From Flavobacterium sp. (GTDB lineage Bacteria > Bacteroidota > Bacteroidia > Flavobacteriales > Flavobacteriaceae), in the NCBI GenBank assembly GCA_024644655.1, contig JAHEHJ010000020.1, forward strand, positions 1-54,306: a stretch of 54,306 bases of DNA. The letters are read 5' to 3'. Positions 8,983-19,043 of this stretch are shown here, piece by piece. A program made the position numbers and the translations under genes. The notes beneath the pieces are model-generated. The model was given only the letters and a program-made list of their open reading frames with translations. It did no database searches and was not told the origin of the DNA. Position 1 is the first letter of the stretch; every line of letters begins with the position of its first letter.

Positions 8983-10095
8983 CTATTCCAAGTCTTTTAT
9001 GATTAATTTAGCAGTTTTGACACTAGCACCAATTCCACCAAGTTTAGCTTCTAATTCAGCATACTTATTTTGGAGTATTTCTTTTCGGTTTGTATCTAAT
9101 AGTTTGGTTAATTCCGTTTTTAAGTTTTTGCTGTTGAATTGCTCTTGAATAAGCTCAGTAACTACTTCTTCATCCATTATTAAATTCACCAAAGAGATGT
9201 ATTTTAAAGTGATGATGCGTTTGGCAATTTGGTAGGAAGCCCAACTTCCCTTGTAACAAACCACTTCGGGAACTTTAAATAATGCCGTTTCTAAGGTTGC
9301 TGTGCCAGAAGTAACTAAAGCAGCAGCAGCAACACTTAATAAATCATAAGTCCTATTGGAAATGAACTTGACATTGGAATGTGTTAAAAAAGGTTTATAG
9401 AATGTGAATTCTTGACTCGGAGCACCTGCAATTACAAATTGATATTCATTAAAATCATCAACTATACTTAGCATTACACTCAGCATTTTTGAAATTTCTT
9501 GTTGCCTACTACCCGGTAATAATGCAACTATGGGTCTTTCATCTAAATCATGCTCATTTCGGAATTTCTCTGCCTCTATAGGGGTGCGATTGTGAATAGC
9601 GTCAATTAAGGGATGGCCAACAAAATCGACTGGAAAATGATGCTTTATCTCAAAAAAGTCTTTTTCAAAAGGGAGGATAACAAACAATTTGTCAAAATCT
9701 CTTTTTACAGCTTTAATGCGATTTTCTTTCCATGCCCATATTTGAGGTGCAATATAATAATGGGTTTTTATACCTCTTTCTTTTGCCCATTTGGCAATTC
9801 GCATATTAAAACCTGGATAATCGATAAAAATGATGACATCCGGTTGAAATTCAATGATATCTGCTTTGCAAATTTTAATGTTATTGAGGATGGTTTTTAA
9901 ATTAAGGATTACTTCAGCAAACCCCATAAAAGCTAATTCACGATAATGCTTAACAAGTGTACCACCTACACTTTGCATCAAATCGCCCCCCCAAAACCGA
10001 ATGTTTGCCATTGGATCTTCTGTATAAAGTGCTTTCATTAGATTGGATCCGTGCAAGTCACCTGAAGCTTCTCCAGCAATGATATAGTATTTCAT
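8983..10095 (-). CDS. lpxB: Lipid-A-disaccharide synthase
   Basis: GT19 glycosyltransferase that joins UDP-2,3-diacylglucosamine to lipid X in lipid A biosynthesis, acting at the inner face of the cytoplasmic membrane. The N-terminal signature AGEASGDLHGSNLM and the C-terminal nucleotide-binding segment VTSGTATLETALFKVPEVVCYK are typical. The ATG at 10095 gives 370 aa and is better than the in-frame TTG at 10110, because the latter would lie inside the end of surE; with the ATG there are only two bases between the surE stop and the lpxB start. This implies translational coupling within a surE-lpxB operon. Confidence 0.95.
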   Translation of the reverse strand: MKYYIIAGEASGDLHGSNLMKALYTEDPMANIRFWGGDLMQSVGGTLVKHYRELAFMGFAEVILNLKTILNNIKICKADIIEFQPDVIIFIDYPGFNMRIAKWAKERGIKTHYYIAPQIWAWKENRIKAVKRDFDKLFVILPFEKDFFEIKHHFPVDFVGHPLIDAIHNRTPIEAEKFRNEHDLDERPIVALLPGSRQQEISKMLSVMLSIVDDFNEYQFVIAGAPSQEFTFYKPFLTHSNVKFISNRTYDLLSVAAAALVTSGTATLETALFKVPEVVCYKGSWASYQIAKRIITLKYISLVNLIMDEEVVTELIQEQFNSKNLKTELTKLLDTNRKEILQNKYAELEAKLGGIGASVKTAKLIIKDLE

Positions 10096-10097
10096 AA

Positions 10098-10868
10098 TTA
10101 TAAATTCCAAGTATTAAGTTGAGCAATAGTATGGTGGGCAGTCAAATCAAATTGAACAGGAACTATAGAGATGTATCCGTTGGATAATGCCCATTCATCT
10201 GTGTCTTCTCCTTTGTCTTGATTGACAAATTCTCCCGTAAGCCAATAATAATCTTTGCCATAAGGAGTTTGTCTTTTGTCAAATTTCTCCATCCAAATGG
10301 CTTTTGCTTGCCGACAAATTTTGATTCCTTTTATTTCCTCCTTACTTAATTTAGGGAAATTAACATTGAGCACAGTGTCTTTAGGTAGCTTTTGGGCTAA
10401 AACTTCTAGGGCTATTTTTTTAATAAAAGGTTTGATAACTTCAAAATCTGCATCCCAACGGTAATCTAGTAAAGAGAATCCTATGGCAGGTATGCCCTCT
10501 ATACCGGCTTCAACCGCAGCACTCATGGTTCCTGAATAAATTACATTGATAGACGAATTGGACCCGTGATTGATGCCTGAAACGCATAGATCGGGTTTCT
10601 TTTTTAGGATTTCGTTGACTGCTAATTTCACACAATCTACTGGAGTGCCTGAACAAGAATATTCAATAATGTGGGCGTCTTCTGTAGATACTTTGTTTAA
10701 ATATAGTGTGTTGTTAATCGTTATGGCATGTCCCATGGCGCTTTGTGGGCTGTCGGGCGCTACAACAATTACATTGCCTATTTCTGCCATAACTTCAATC
10801 AAGGCTCGTATACCAGGTGCATTTATGCCGTCATCGTTGGTTATTAATAGGGTAGGTTTAGAAGTCAT
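10098..10868 (-). CDS. surE: 5'/3'-nucleotidase SurE
   Basis: Metal-dependent survival-protein family phosphatase that dephosphorylates nucleoside monophosphates in the cytoplasm. The hallmark metal-binding loop NDDGINAPGI is at residues 10-19, followed by VVAPDSPQSAMGHAIT and SGINHGSNSSINVIYSGTMSAA, both typical of SurE. The 256-aa length is normal. It is the first gene of a minus-strand group with lpxB two bases downstream. The upstream gap to the divergent protease gene is about 210 bp. Confidence 0.96.
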   Translation of the reverse strand: MTSKPTLLITNDDGINAPGIRALIEVMAEIGNVIVVAPDSPQSAMGHAITINNTLYLNKVSTEDAHIIEYSCSGTPVDCVKLAVNEILKKKPDLCVSGINHGSNSSINVIYSGTMSAAVEAGIEGIPAIGFSLLDYRWDADFEVIKPFIKKIALEVLAQKLPKDTVLNVNFPKLSKEEIKGIKICRQAKAIWMEKFDKRQTPYGKDYYWLTGEFVNQDKGEDTDEWALSNGYISIVPVQFDLTAHHTIAQLNTWNL

Positions 10869-10970
10869 GCAGTTCGTTTTATTGAATTAGTAGTCTAGCA
10901 CAGTTTTTGTACAGTATGTATAGATTGCAAAATTAACTTTTTTTAAAGTTTTATAAAGATACATTTTTTA

Positions 10971-10978
10971 TAACTTTG
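10971..10978 (+). promoter_or_regulatory. Possible -7 promoter element for the tail-specific protease
   Basis: TAACTTTG matches the Bacteroidota -7 consensus TAnnTTTG and lies about 100 nt before the protease ATG. No TTG is seen at the expected -33 spacing, so only half of the promoter is supported. Confidence 0.35.
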
Positions 10979-11081
10979 AACGATTAGGTCTTGCAAGGCA
11001 TTATAAATGATATTAACAAAAAATTATAACCATTAGAAAATTAGGACCTTTTTTTTTGTTTATTTTAGACCCCAATATTTA

Positions 11082-13262
11082 ATGAATACTATTATCCGAT
11101 TTATGAAAAGAAATTATAAAATTATTCTGGTTGTTTTAACATTATCTGTGGCATTATGGAGTTTTATTCCAAGACAAAAAACAACTGACCCAGAAAAAGA
11201 CAAATTGCTTTTAGAGTTGTTAACTTTTGTTATCGAAAAAGGACATTACAATCCTGCGGCTATTGATGATGCTTTTTCAAAAGGAGTGTATAAAGATTAT
11301 TTAAATGCACTAGATCCTTCAAAACGATTTTTCTTGCAATCAGATATTGACGAGTTTGTGCAATATGAAACCCAATTGGATGATCAAATTAAAAATAAGG
11401 ATTTGTCTTTTTTTAATTTGACTTACAGTCGTTTGATGCAACGTATGGAAGAAAGTAAAACCTATTATAAAGAGTCTTTGACTGAACCTTTTGATTATAA
11501 AGTGGAAGAGTCCTATAATACAGATTATGAAAAAACTCCTTTTGCGCAAACTCCTGCAGAATTAAAAGAAAGATGGCGCAAACAAGTAAAATTATCTGCT
11601 CTATCTTCTTTGGTTGAAAAGCAAAAACTAGAGGAAGATAAAACAAAAAATAAAGCGGATGGTAAAAAAACAGATGCTCCTAAATCATACGAGCAATTGG
11701 AAAAAGAAACCCGTGGAAGTACATTGAATTCATTAAATGATAACTTTAATTTTATTAAAGATTTAGATCGTAATGATTGGTTTTCTATCTATGTTAATGC
11801 TATTGCTTCCCGTTTTGACCCACATACTTCCTATTTTGCGCCTAATGAAAAAGAGAAGTTTGATGTGAGTATGAGTGGTAAATTAGAAGGGATTGGAGCT
11901 CGTTTACAAAAGAAAGGTGATTTTACTGAAATATCTGAATTGATTTCTGGAGGTCCAGCTTGGCGAGGAAAACAATTAGAATCTGGAGATTTAGTATTGA
12001 AAGTAGCTCAAGCTGATGCAGACCCTGTAGATGTAGTGGGGATGCGTTTGGATGATGTCGTAAAAAAAATAAAAGGGCCTAAAGGAACTGAAGTTCGTTT
12101 GACCGTTAAGAAAACAGATGGTACCATTAAAGTAATCACTATCATTCGCGATGAGGTTGAAATTGAGGAAACCTATGTGAAATCAAGTGTGGTTGAAAAA
12201 GACGGTTATAAATATGGAGTAATCTATTTGCCTAAATTTTATATCGATTTTGAAGACCAAAATAGCCGTGATGCTGGTAAAGATGTAGCTATTGAAGTGG
12301 AACGATTAAAAGCTGCTGGAGTTCAAGGAATCGTAATGGATGTTAGAGATAATGGAGGAGGTTCTTTAAAAACAGTAGTCGATATCGCTGGATTGTTTAT
12401 TGATCAAGGACCAATAGTTCAAATAAAATCTGCTGCTGGAAAAAAAGAAGTGTTGTTTGATAAAGATCCAAAAGTACAGTGGGATGGACCATTAGTGGTT
12501 ATGATTAATGAATTTTCTGCTTCCGCTTCAGAAATTTTGGCTGCAGCTATACAAGATTATAAAAGAGGAGTTGTAATTGGAAGTAAACAATCCTATGGAA
12601 AAGGAACTGTGCAAAATGTAATTGATTTGAATCAATTTGTGCGCGGAAGTAACTATGGTGATTTAGGAGCTTTAAAAACGACAACTCAAAAATTCTATCG
12701 TATCAACGGAGGTTCTACACAATTAGAAGGTGTAAAAAGTGATATTGCTATTCCAGATCGTTATGCCTATTTAAAAATGGGAGAACGCGATATTGATAAT
12801 GCGATGCCTTGGGATAAAATTGACCCAGCTGATTATCAAGTGTGGAACAAACAAAATAATTTTGATGCCGCTATTGCAAAAAGTAGAGCGCGTATGATTA
12901 ATAATGCTCAAATGAAATTGATTGACGAAAATGCCAAATGGTTGGATGAGCGTAATAAAGAAAACGTATACAGTTTAAATATTGATAAATTTAAAGCTGA
13001 ACAAAAAGCCTTAGAAGATAAAAGCAAAAAATACAAGTCTTTAGCGGATTATAAAAATGCGTTTGTATTCAAATCGCTTCCTTATGAAGTAGATGCCATG
13101 AAGAAAGATTCAGCTCTTAAAGAGAAAAGAGATAGTTGGCATGAAAACTTGTCAAAAGATATATATATAGAGGAAGCAATCCATATATTAAATGATTTAC
13201 AATCTGAAAATTTAAAAGGTTTAGGTGCTAAAACGAAAAAAGAGAAAGCAATAAAATCGTAA
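11082..13262 (+). CDS. prc: Carboxy-terminal (tail-specific) processing protease, S41A
   Basis: Periplasmic C-terminal processing peptidase of the Tsp/Prc type. Residues 1-30 form an N-terminal membrane anchor or signal. The long N-terminal region matches the tail-specific protease layout, followed by a PDZ domain (about 245-335, with ISELISGGPAWRGKQLESGD) and the S41 domain. The catalytic Ser is Ser481 in SASASE, with the general-base Lys507 in YGKGTVQ. The C-terminal extension (DUF3340-like, roughly 560-726) is rich in Lys and Glu. Its length of 726 aa is close to E. coli Prc. In other bacteria these enzymes trim cell-wall hydrolases and lipoproteins; the substrate here is unknown. Confidence 0.92.
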   Translation: MNTIIRFMKRNYKIILVVLTLSVALWSFIPRQKTTDPEKDKLLLELLTFVIEKGHYNPAAIDDAFSKGVYKDYLNALDPSKRFFLQSDIDEFVQYETQLDDQIKNKDLSFFNLTYSRLMQRMEESKTYYKESLTEPFDYKVEESYNTDYEKTPFAQTPAELKERWRKQVKLSALSSLVEKQKLEEDKTKNKADGKKTDAPKSYEQLEKETRGSTLNSLNDNFNFIKDLDRNDWFSIYVNAIASRFDPHTSYFAPNEKEKFDVSMSGKLEGIGARLQKKGDFTEISELISGGPAWRGKQLESGDLVLKVAQADADPVDVVGMRLDDVVKKIKGPKGTEVRLTVKKTDGTIKVITIIRDEVEIEETYVKSSVVEKDGYKYGVIYLPKFYIDFEDQNSRDAGKDVAIEVERLKAAGVQGIVMDVRDNGGGSLKTVVDIAGLFIDQGPIVQIKSAAGKKEVLFDKDPKVQWDGPLVVMINEFSASASEILAAAIQDYKRGVVIGSKQSYGKGTVQNVIDLNQFVRGSNYGDLGALKTTTQKFYRINGGSTQLEGVKSDIAIPDRYAYLKMGERDIDNAMPWDKIDPADYQVWNKQNNFDAAIAKSRARMINNAQMKLIDENAKWLDERNKENVYSLNIDKFKAEQKALEDKSKKYKSLADYKNAFVFKSLPYEVDAMKKDSALKEKRDSWHENLSKDIYIEEAIHILNDLQSENLKGLGAKTKKEKAIKS

Positions 13263-13276
13263 ATAGTAAACAAGTA

Positions 13277-13303
13277 AAAAGCCACCTTAGGGTGGCTTTT
13301 TTA
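13277..13303 (+). terminator. Terminator after the tail-specific protease gene
   Basis: Stem AAAAAGCCACC with GGTGGCTTTTT around a TTAG loop, ending in a T run. With A and T runs on both sides it may work on both strands, and could therefore also serve the convergent rodA gene. Confidence 0.88.
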
Positions 13304-13355
13304 TAGGTGTCAATTCAATTTAAAAATGTTTTTATAAAGTTATTGGATTAATTCC

Positions 13356-14615
13356 TTACCATTCATTTACTTTATTGGCATCCATTTTAAGGAAAATAAA
13401 AAGTAAGATGGTAAAGCCCCATAATCCAGATCCTCCATACGAAAAGAAAGGTAACGGAACTCCAATGGTTGGGAAAATACCAGCAACCATGGCTATGTTT
13501 ACAAAAAAATGTATGAATAAAATACTAGCCACACAATAACCATAAACCCTACTGAATTTGGTTTTCTGTCGTTCGGCTAAATAAATGATACGTAAGATTA
13601 AAGCAAGAAACAAGGCGATTACAAATAAAGAGCCTAAAAACCCCCATTCTTCTCCTACAGTTGTGAAAATATAGTCGGTATGTTGTTCGGGCACAAATCC
13701 ACCTTTGGTTTGGGTGCCTTCTAAGTATCCTTTTCCAAACCAGCCTCCTGAACCGATAGCAATTTCAGATTGGTTGGTATTGTATCCAATCCCTTTCATG
13801 TCTACTTCTTTCCCTAAAATGATATTGAATCGATCGCGGTGGTGTTGTTGAAATACATTTTCAAACACATAATCTACAGAAAAAACAAATCCGGATATTA
13901 CCACAAAAATCATAGTGCTTAAAACCCAGTTTCTATTGATGATCCGACTGCGATAATAGATAAATAATATGACAGCAAGTGCTATTCCTGTTATGACTAA
14001 TGGCTTGATGATTAAAGCCAATACGAAAAGGATTAACGCAATAAATCCGGTCCACAAGTACCATGAAGGTAATCCTTCTCTATACAATACCAATATAAAA
14101 ACACTGTAAATTAAAGCACTCCCAGGGTCGTGTGGTACAATTAATAATATAGGTAACGCTAAAACCCCTAAGGCTTGAATTTGCCGGTTCGTATCTTTTA
14201 GATTTACTTGTGCGTCACTTAGATATTTTGCCAAAGCCAAAGCTGTAGCGGCTTTCACGAACTCGGATGGTTGAAGACCAAAAGACCCAAAAGAATACCA
14301 GTTGGCTTGTCCTTTAATGGTTTTTCCGAATACAAAAAGACCGGCTAATGACAGTAAACCAATCGTGTAGATTACACTCGAAAACTTTTCGTAGAACTTA
14401 CCTTCAACAGATAACACCACAAATATTAAGGGTATAGAAAACAATATGAACATAAATTGTTTCCCATAAATTTGAGTAAAGTCAAATATAAAAGTCTCTT
14501 CTGCAACAGAAGACAGCGAAGAGGAATAAATATTAAGCCATCCTAATACTACTAAAGTAAAATAGATTAAAACACTAATCCAGTCTAAGTTATTGGTTAC
14601 GCTTTGATTTTTCAT
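13356..14615 (-). CDS. rodA: Rod-shape SEDS glycosyltransferase RodA
   Basis: SEDS-family peptidoglycan polymerase of the elongation complex, an integral membrane protein with about ten helices. Diagnostic segments are FGLQPSEFVKAATALALAKYLSD near the middle and the C-terminal GIFPTIGVPLPFFSYGGSG motif. It is 419 aa long. It is the last gene of mreB-mreC-mreD-PBP2-rodA on the minus strand and starts 12 bp after the PBP2 stop. Family knowledge says RodA polymerises glycan strands and PBP2 cross-links them, so adjacency to PBP2 supports RodA over the division paralogue FtsW. Confidence 0.95.
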   Translation of the reverse strand: MKNQSVTNNLDWISVLIYFTLVVLGWLNIYSSSLSSVAEETFIFDFTQIYGKQFMFILFSIPLIFVVLSVEGKFYEKFSSVIYTIGLLSLAGLFVFGKTIKGQANWYSFGSFGLQPSEFVKAATALALAKYLSDAQVNLKDTNRQIQALGVLALPILLIVPHDPGSALIYSVFILVLYREGLPSWYLWTGFIALILFVLALIIKPLVITGIALAVILFIYYRSRIINRNWVLSTMIFVVISGFVFSVDYVFENVFQQHHRDRFNIILGKEVDMKGIGYNTNQSEIAIGSGGWFGKGYLEGTQTKGGFVPEQHTDYIFTTVGEEWGFLGSLFVIALFLALILRIIYLAERQKTKFSRVYGYCVASILFIHFFVNIAMVAGIFPTIGVPLPFFSYGGSGLWGFTILLFIFLKMDANKVNEW

Positions 14616-14627
14616 GGCATCTTGAAA

Positions 14628-16577
14628 TTAAGGGTTAGGAGTTGTACTCTTTTTAATTCCAGTGGTGTCTTTAACACTTGATTTAACAACTACCTTGTCT
14701 GGTGTAGTTACTTTGGTGTTAATTAGGGTGTCTTTAACAGGATTTGAGATGAATCGATTGTATTCTGGTTGTAAATCTTTGGCTAAAATACGCGTCTCTA
14801 AATCTTTACGAGTAATTTTTCTTTTGATGAATTTTTCAATCATTAAACTCGCAATAGGTCCTGCTATCGTAGCACCAAATCCGCCATTTTCAACTAATAT
14901 AGCAATGGCAATTTTAGGATTGTCTTTAGGTGCAAACGCTACAAAGATAGAGTGGTCTTTTAATTGGACACGTTTTCCACCTATTTTAGTAAAGTTTTCG
15001 GCAGTTCCTGTTTTTCCACAAATGTCTATACCTTCTACATTTAACCCATGGGCTGTTCCAAAATTATACACATCAAACAATCCGCTAATCATGGTTTCAA
15101 AATGTCTTCTGTCAACAGTAGCCGTATGTTTAGTCGTGAATTTTTTATCTATAACTTGCCCTTTAATTTTTCGTACAATATGAGGCGTGAAATAATAACC
15201 ACGATTAGCTACTGTGGCCATCATATTCGCTAATTGCATAGGAGTCATTAACACCTCACCTTGTCCGATGGCATTGGAAACAATTGTTTTGCTGCTCCAT
15301 CTCCATCCTTTGTATACACGGTTGTAGGTTTTTGATGTGGGAATATTTCCTTTTCTACCTGTTGGTAAATCATACCCCATAAATTGACCGAGCCCAAAAG
15401 TCTTCAAATGCTTGCTCCAAACATCTACCCCAATAGAAGCATCTGGAAATTTATCCAACGTTCTCATATACGAAGTAGAGAAGAAAGTATTACAGGATTC
15501 ATATATTCCACGGTGTAATTGCATAACGCCACCATGACAGTGACATCTCATAAAACGACCTGGGGCAAAGCTAAAACCATGATTACATACTACCGTTGTG
15601 TTTTCATCTATAGCATGTTCTTGCAATGCAATTAATCCGGTCATGATTTTAAAAGGGGAGCCCGGGGGGTATTGTGCTAATAGACCTCTGTCATACAATG
15701 GCTTTGCAATAGAGTCATGGTATAACATGGTGTAGTTTTTAGATCTTTGACGACCCACTAAAATAGCAGGGTCATAAGAAGGCGCAGTAATTAAGGCTAA
15801 AATCTCGCCAGTTTTAGGCTCTATAGCAACAATTCCACCTCTTTTATTCACCATTAACTGTTCTCCATATTTTTGAAGTTCTGCATCAATGGTTAGATTA
15901 ATGTCTTTTCCTTGAACGGCTATAGTGTCAAATTTACCTTCTTTATAAGAGCCAATTTCACGGTTGTATTTGTCTTTTTGAATATATTTTACCCCTTTAA
16001 TTCCTCTTAGTATTTCTTCATAGCTTTCTTCAACACCTTGTCGTCCTATCAAGTCACCGCTGTTATAGTATTTGTTTTTTTCAATGATCTTATCGTTAAC
16101 TTGTGTGATAAACCCAAAAACATTGGCACCATAAGCCACTTGGTAATCGCGTAACGAACGTTTTTGAATGTAAAAGCCAGTAAATATGCGTTGTACTTCT
16201 TGAAAAGCGGCATATTCTTTTTTGTTAAGTTGGGCTAAAAAAACCGAAGGTAATCTTGGACTATACACTTTTGCTTTTGCTATGCGTTTCAAAAAATCTT
16301 CTTTAGTGATTTTTAATAAAACGCAAAATTCGGTGGTGTCTAAATTCTTGATGTCTTTGGGCACAACCATAATATCATAGGACGGTTGATTGGCTACTAA
16401 TAGTTTGCCATAGCGGTCATATACATAACCTCTTTCAGGATAGTCGTAAGTAATTTTAATGGCATTGTTGTCTGATTTTAATTTGAAAGATTCATCAATT
16501 ACTTGTAAATAAAAAAGACGAATTACCAATAAAATAGTTGCAATGAAAATGATTGTAGGCAACAAAACTTTTCTCAT
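14628..16577 (-). CDS. mrdA: Penicillin-binding protein 2, elongation transpeptidase
   Basis: Class B PBP that cross-links peptidoglycan in cell elongation. One N-terminal membrane helix (about residues 5-25) is followed by the dimerisation domain and the transpeptidase domain. Active-site motifs are Ser307-Pro-Phe-Lys310, Ser361-Cys-Asn363 and Lys522-Thr-Gly-Thr525. Between the first two motifs lies a Cys/His-rich stretch (Cys331, Cys345, His346, Cys347, His348) at the place where some PBP2 proteins bind zinc. The C-terminal ~35 residues are a Thr/Lys-rich tail. It overlaps mreD by four bases (ATGA) and precedes rodA, as usual in the elongasome operon. The gene name pbpA is also used. Confidence 0.95.
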   Translation of the reverse strand: MRKVLLPTIIFIATILLVIRLFYLQVIDESFKLKSDNNAIKITYDYPERGYVYDRYGKLLVANQPSYDIMVVPKDIKNLDTTEFCVLLKITKEDFLKRIAKAKVYSPRLPSVFLAQLNKKEYAAFQEVQRIFTGFYIQKRSLRDYQVAYGANVFGFITQVNDKIIEKNKYYNSGDLIGRQGVEESYEEILRGIKGVKYIQKDKYNREIGSYKEGKFDTIAVQGKDINLTIDAELQKYGEQLMVNKRGGIVAIEPKTGEILALITAPSYDPAILVGRQRSKNYTMLYHDSIAKPLYDRGLLAQYPPGSPFKIMTGLIALQEHAIDENTTVVCNHGFSFAPGRFMRCHCHGGVMQLHRGIYESCNTFFSTSYMRTLDKFPDASIGVDVWSKHLKTFGLGQFMGYDLPTGRKGNIPTSKTYNRVYKGWRWSSKTIVSNAIGQGEVLMTPMQLANMMATVANRGYYFTPHIVRKIKGQVIDKKFTTKHTATVDRRHFETMISGLFDVYNFGTAHGLNVEGIDICGKTGTAENFTKIGGKRVQLKDHSIFVAFAPKDNPKIAIAILVENGGFGATIAGPIASLMIEKFIKRKITRKDLETRILAKDLQPEYNRFISNPVKDTLINTKVTTPDKVVVKSSVKDTTGIKKSTTPNP

Positions 16578-17080
16578 CGTTTATTAGGCTTTATGATGTA
16601 AATAACGATAATGCAAGTAATGATTGTAAAAATAGCACTCAATGTAGTTCGTACTAGTATTTCCCATAAAAAGTTAAACCTAAACACTTCCAATATAAAA
16701 AGCACAAAGTGATGTAGAATAACGGCAATCAACAAAAAAGAAAAGCGCTCAGGTGTTAAGGAATCATTTAGACGTACCGTTTGGTATTCATAACTTAACC
16801 CAAACGAAAATTTAAATATGGCCGGTCTGTAATAGGCTAATACTAAACAAGCCGCAGCGTGAACGCCACCCGAATTCCAAAACATATCCATTAATAATCC
16901 CAATAAGAAACTAGCCGCTAGTAAACCGGATTTATTTCCATTAACTGGATATAAGATAATAAAAAGCACATAAGGAAATGGATTGATAAAGCCAAACAAA
17001 TCAATATGGTTAAATATCAAGACTTGCGAAGCTAGAAGCAAAATAAATCGAGCGCTATTTCCTAATATGGCACTATTCAT
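16574..17080 (-). CDS. mreD: Rod-shape-determining protein MreD
   Basis: Small multi-pass membrane protein of 168 aa with about five or six hydrophobic segments, poorly conserved in sequence but fixed in position between mreC and PBP2. It overlaps mreC by eight bases at its start and the PBP2 gene by four at its end, so translation of the three is coupled. MreD is a structural partner of MreC in the elongation machinery. The identification is by position, length and membrane profile more than by motif. Confidence 0.85.
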   Translation of the reverse strand: MNSAILGNSARFILLLASQVLIFNHIDLFGFINPFPYVLFIILYPVNGNKSGLLAASFLLGLLMDMFWNSGGVHAAACLVLAYYRPAIFKFSFGLSYEYQTVRLNDSLTPERFSFLLIAVILHHFVLFILEVFRFNFLWEILVRTTLSAIFTIITCIIVIYIIKPNKR

Positions 17081-17900
17081 CTTTTTTATTTTTATTTTCT
17101 AAATTCGTAATCTCTTCTGCATCTTTGTTTTTAATAACATAAACGTGCCCTAAGTTAGTCATGTCATTGAATAATTTAATGTCTAAGGTGTAATAATGAG
17201 TTATATCATCAGTGTATACTCTTTCTATTGTTCCAATACCTATATTTTCTGGGAAAATAATGGATTCACCACCCGTTACTATAGTATCACCTTTACGAAC
17301 ACCTGCTAATCGAGGTACATCTATTAATTGGACAAACCCTGTACTTTTTCCATTCCAAACTAACGAACCAAAATGATTTGATTTTTTGATTTTGGCATTA
17401 ATCTTCGATTCGATATTCAATATGCTGATAACAGTAGCGTAGTTTTTGGAAGTCTTGTCTACAATCCCCACTATACCCGCACTATTAATCACACCCATTT
17501 TGGGTTTGATTCCCATAGCGGCACCTTTATTAATAGTTAGGAAGTTTTCATAAACACTATAGGAGTTATGAATGACTTTGGAAACAATAATATCTGTTTT
17601 TTTTATTCCTCTTACTGTATCTAAAGTTGGAATAACTGTGGTGTCTTTAGTGTTGAATAAAAGCGATTTGAGACGTGCATTTTCAACTGCAAGTTCTTCG
17701 TTTTGGGCTTTTAGGCTAAAATATTCATTGACATTATTAATCTTTTCATAGATACCGCCTGTGAAAAAATTAGCAGAACTTATGATTTTACTTCTGTGAT
17801 AGGAATGAGACTGTATCGTCAGCAAAAGCGAAACGACCAAAAGCAGCAAAAACAGTAAGCGATTACTGTTTTTAAATATAAAATTAAAAATTTGCTGCAT
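17073..17900 (-). CDS. mreC: Rod-shape-determining protein MreC
   Basis: Bitopic membrane protein of 275 aa linking cytoplasmic MreB to periplasmic enzymes. Residues about 12-28 form the membrane anchor, about 58-85 a predicted coiled coil (FSLKAQNEELAVENARLKS), and the rest the two small beta domains typical of MreC, with AGIVGIVDKTSKNYATVIS and VTGGESIIFPENIGIGTIERV. The C terminus is charged. It follows mreB after a 73-bp gap and overlaps mreD. Confidence 0.92.
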   Translation of the reverse strand: MQQIFNFIFKNSNRLLFLLLLVVSLLLTIQSHSYHRSKIISSANFFTGGIYEKINNVNEYFSLKAQNEELAVENARLKSLLFNTKDTTVIPTLDTVRGIKKTDIIVSKVIHNSYSVYENFLTINKGAAMGIKPKMGVINSAGIVGIVDKTSKNYATVISILNIESKINAKIKKSNHFGSLVWNGKSTGFVQLIDVPRLAGVRKGDTIVTGGESIIFPENIGIGTIERVYTDDITHYYTLDIKLFNDMTNLGHVYVIKNKDAEEITNLENKNKKDE

Positions 17901-17973
17901 TTTTAAACGGTATAATTAGAGTTATATATCCTTCTAAATAATAAGGGTAAACAATTAAATAATTAGGGTTGAA

Positions 17974-19002
17974 TTATTTAATAAGTATACTTCTGAATTT
18001 TGGAATATTTTTAAGGGCCATACCCGTTCCACGAACAACGGCTCTTAAAGGATCTTCAGCTATATAAACAGGTAAGTCGGTTTTTTGTGAAATTCGTTTG
18101 TCCAAACCTCGTAACATTGATCCTCCACCGGCTAAATAAATACCTGTATTATAAATATCGGCAGCTAATTCTGGTGGTGTTTGTGACAACGTTTCCATTA
18201 TAGCATCTTCAATACGTTGAATAGATTTGTCTAAGGCTTTAGCTATTTCTCTATAGGATACTTCTACTTGTTTAGGTTTACCCGTCAACAAGTCACGCCC
18301 TTGAACTGACATATCATCTGGTGGTGTTTCTAAATCATCTGTAGCCGCACCAATAGTAATTTTGATTTTTTCTGCCGTACTTTCTCCCACAAATAAATTG
18401 TGTTGGGTTCTCATGTAGTAAACAATATCGTTGGTGAATACATCCCCCGCAATTTTAACTGATTTATCACATACAATACCTCCTAAGGCAATAACAGCAA
18501 TTTCGGTAGTACCACCTCCAATATCCACAATCATATTTCCTTTAGGTTGCATGATGTCAATACCAATACCAATAGCTGCTGCCATAGGCTCGTGGATTAA
18601 GTATACTTCTTTTCCGTTTACGCGTTCACAAGATTCTTTTACCGCACGCATCTCTACTTCTGTAATTCCAGAAGGGATACATACAACCATGCGTAAAGCT
18701 GGAGTAAACATTTTTTTCTTTAATGCTGGGATGCTCTTAATGAACATACTAATCATTTTTTCTGAAGCATCAAAGTCAGCAATAACCCCATCTTTTAAGG
18801 GACGAATGGTTTTTATGTTTTCATGGGTTTTACCCTGCATCATGTTGGCTTCTTTTCCAACGGCAATGATTTTACCCGATATTCTATCTCGAGCAACAAT
18901 TGATGGGCTATCAATTACTACTTTGTCATTGTGAATGATCAGTGTGTTTGCTGTTCCAAGGTCAATTGCTATATCCTCGGTCATGAAATCAAAAAATCCC
19001 AT
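17974..19002 (-). CDS. mreB: Rod-shape-determining actin homologue MreB
   Basis: Bacterial actin that forms membrane-bound filaments guiding wall synthesis. The ATPase signatures are all present: phosphate 1 near residue 12 (IDLGTANTLI), the HEPMAAAIGIGIDI segment, phosphate 2 in VDIGGGTTEIAVIALGG, and the adenosine motif in YLAGGGSMLRGLDKRI. The 342-aa length is standard. It is the first gene of the mre/PBP2/rodA group; a TAnnTTTG -7 element lies about 40 bp upstream of its ATG, between purH and mreB. Confidence 0.97.
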   Translation of the reverse strand: MGFFDFMTEDIAIDLGTANTLIIHNDKVVIDSPSIVARDRISGKIIAVGKEANMMQGKTHENIKTIRPLKDGVIADFDASEKMISMFIKSIPALKKKMFTPALRMVVCIPSGITEVEMRAVKESCERVNGKEVYLIHEPMAAAIGIGIDIMQPKGNMIVDIGGGTTEIAVIALGGIVCDKSVKIAGDVFTNDIVYYMRTQHNLFVGESTAEKIKITIGAATDDLETPPDDMSVQGRDLLTGKPKQVEVSYREIAKALDKSIQRIEDAIMETLSQTPPELAADIYNTGIYLAGGGSMLRGLDKRISQKTDLPVYIAEDPLRAVVRGTGMALKNIPKFRSILIK

Positions 19003-19043
19003 AAGTCTTTTAAGGGTTTAAATGTTTATAAATTTTTAACGCA

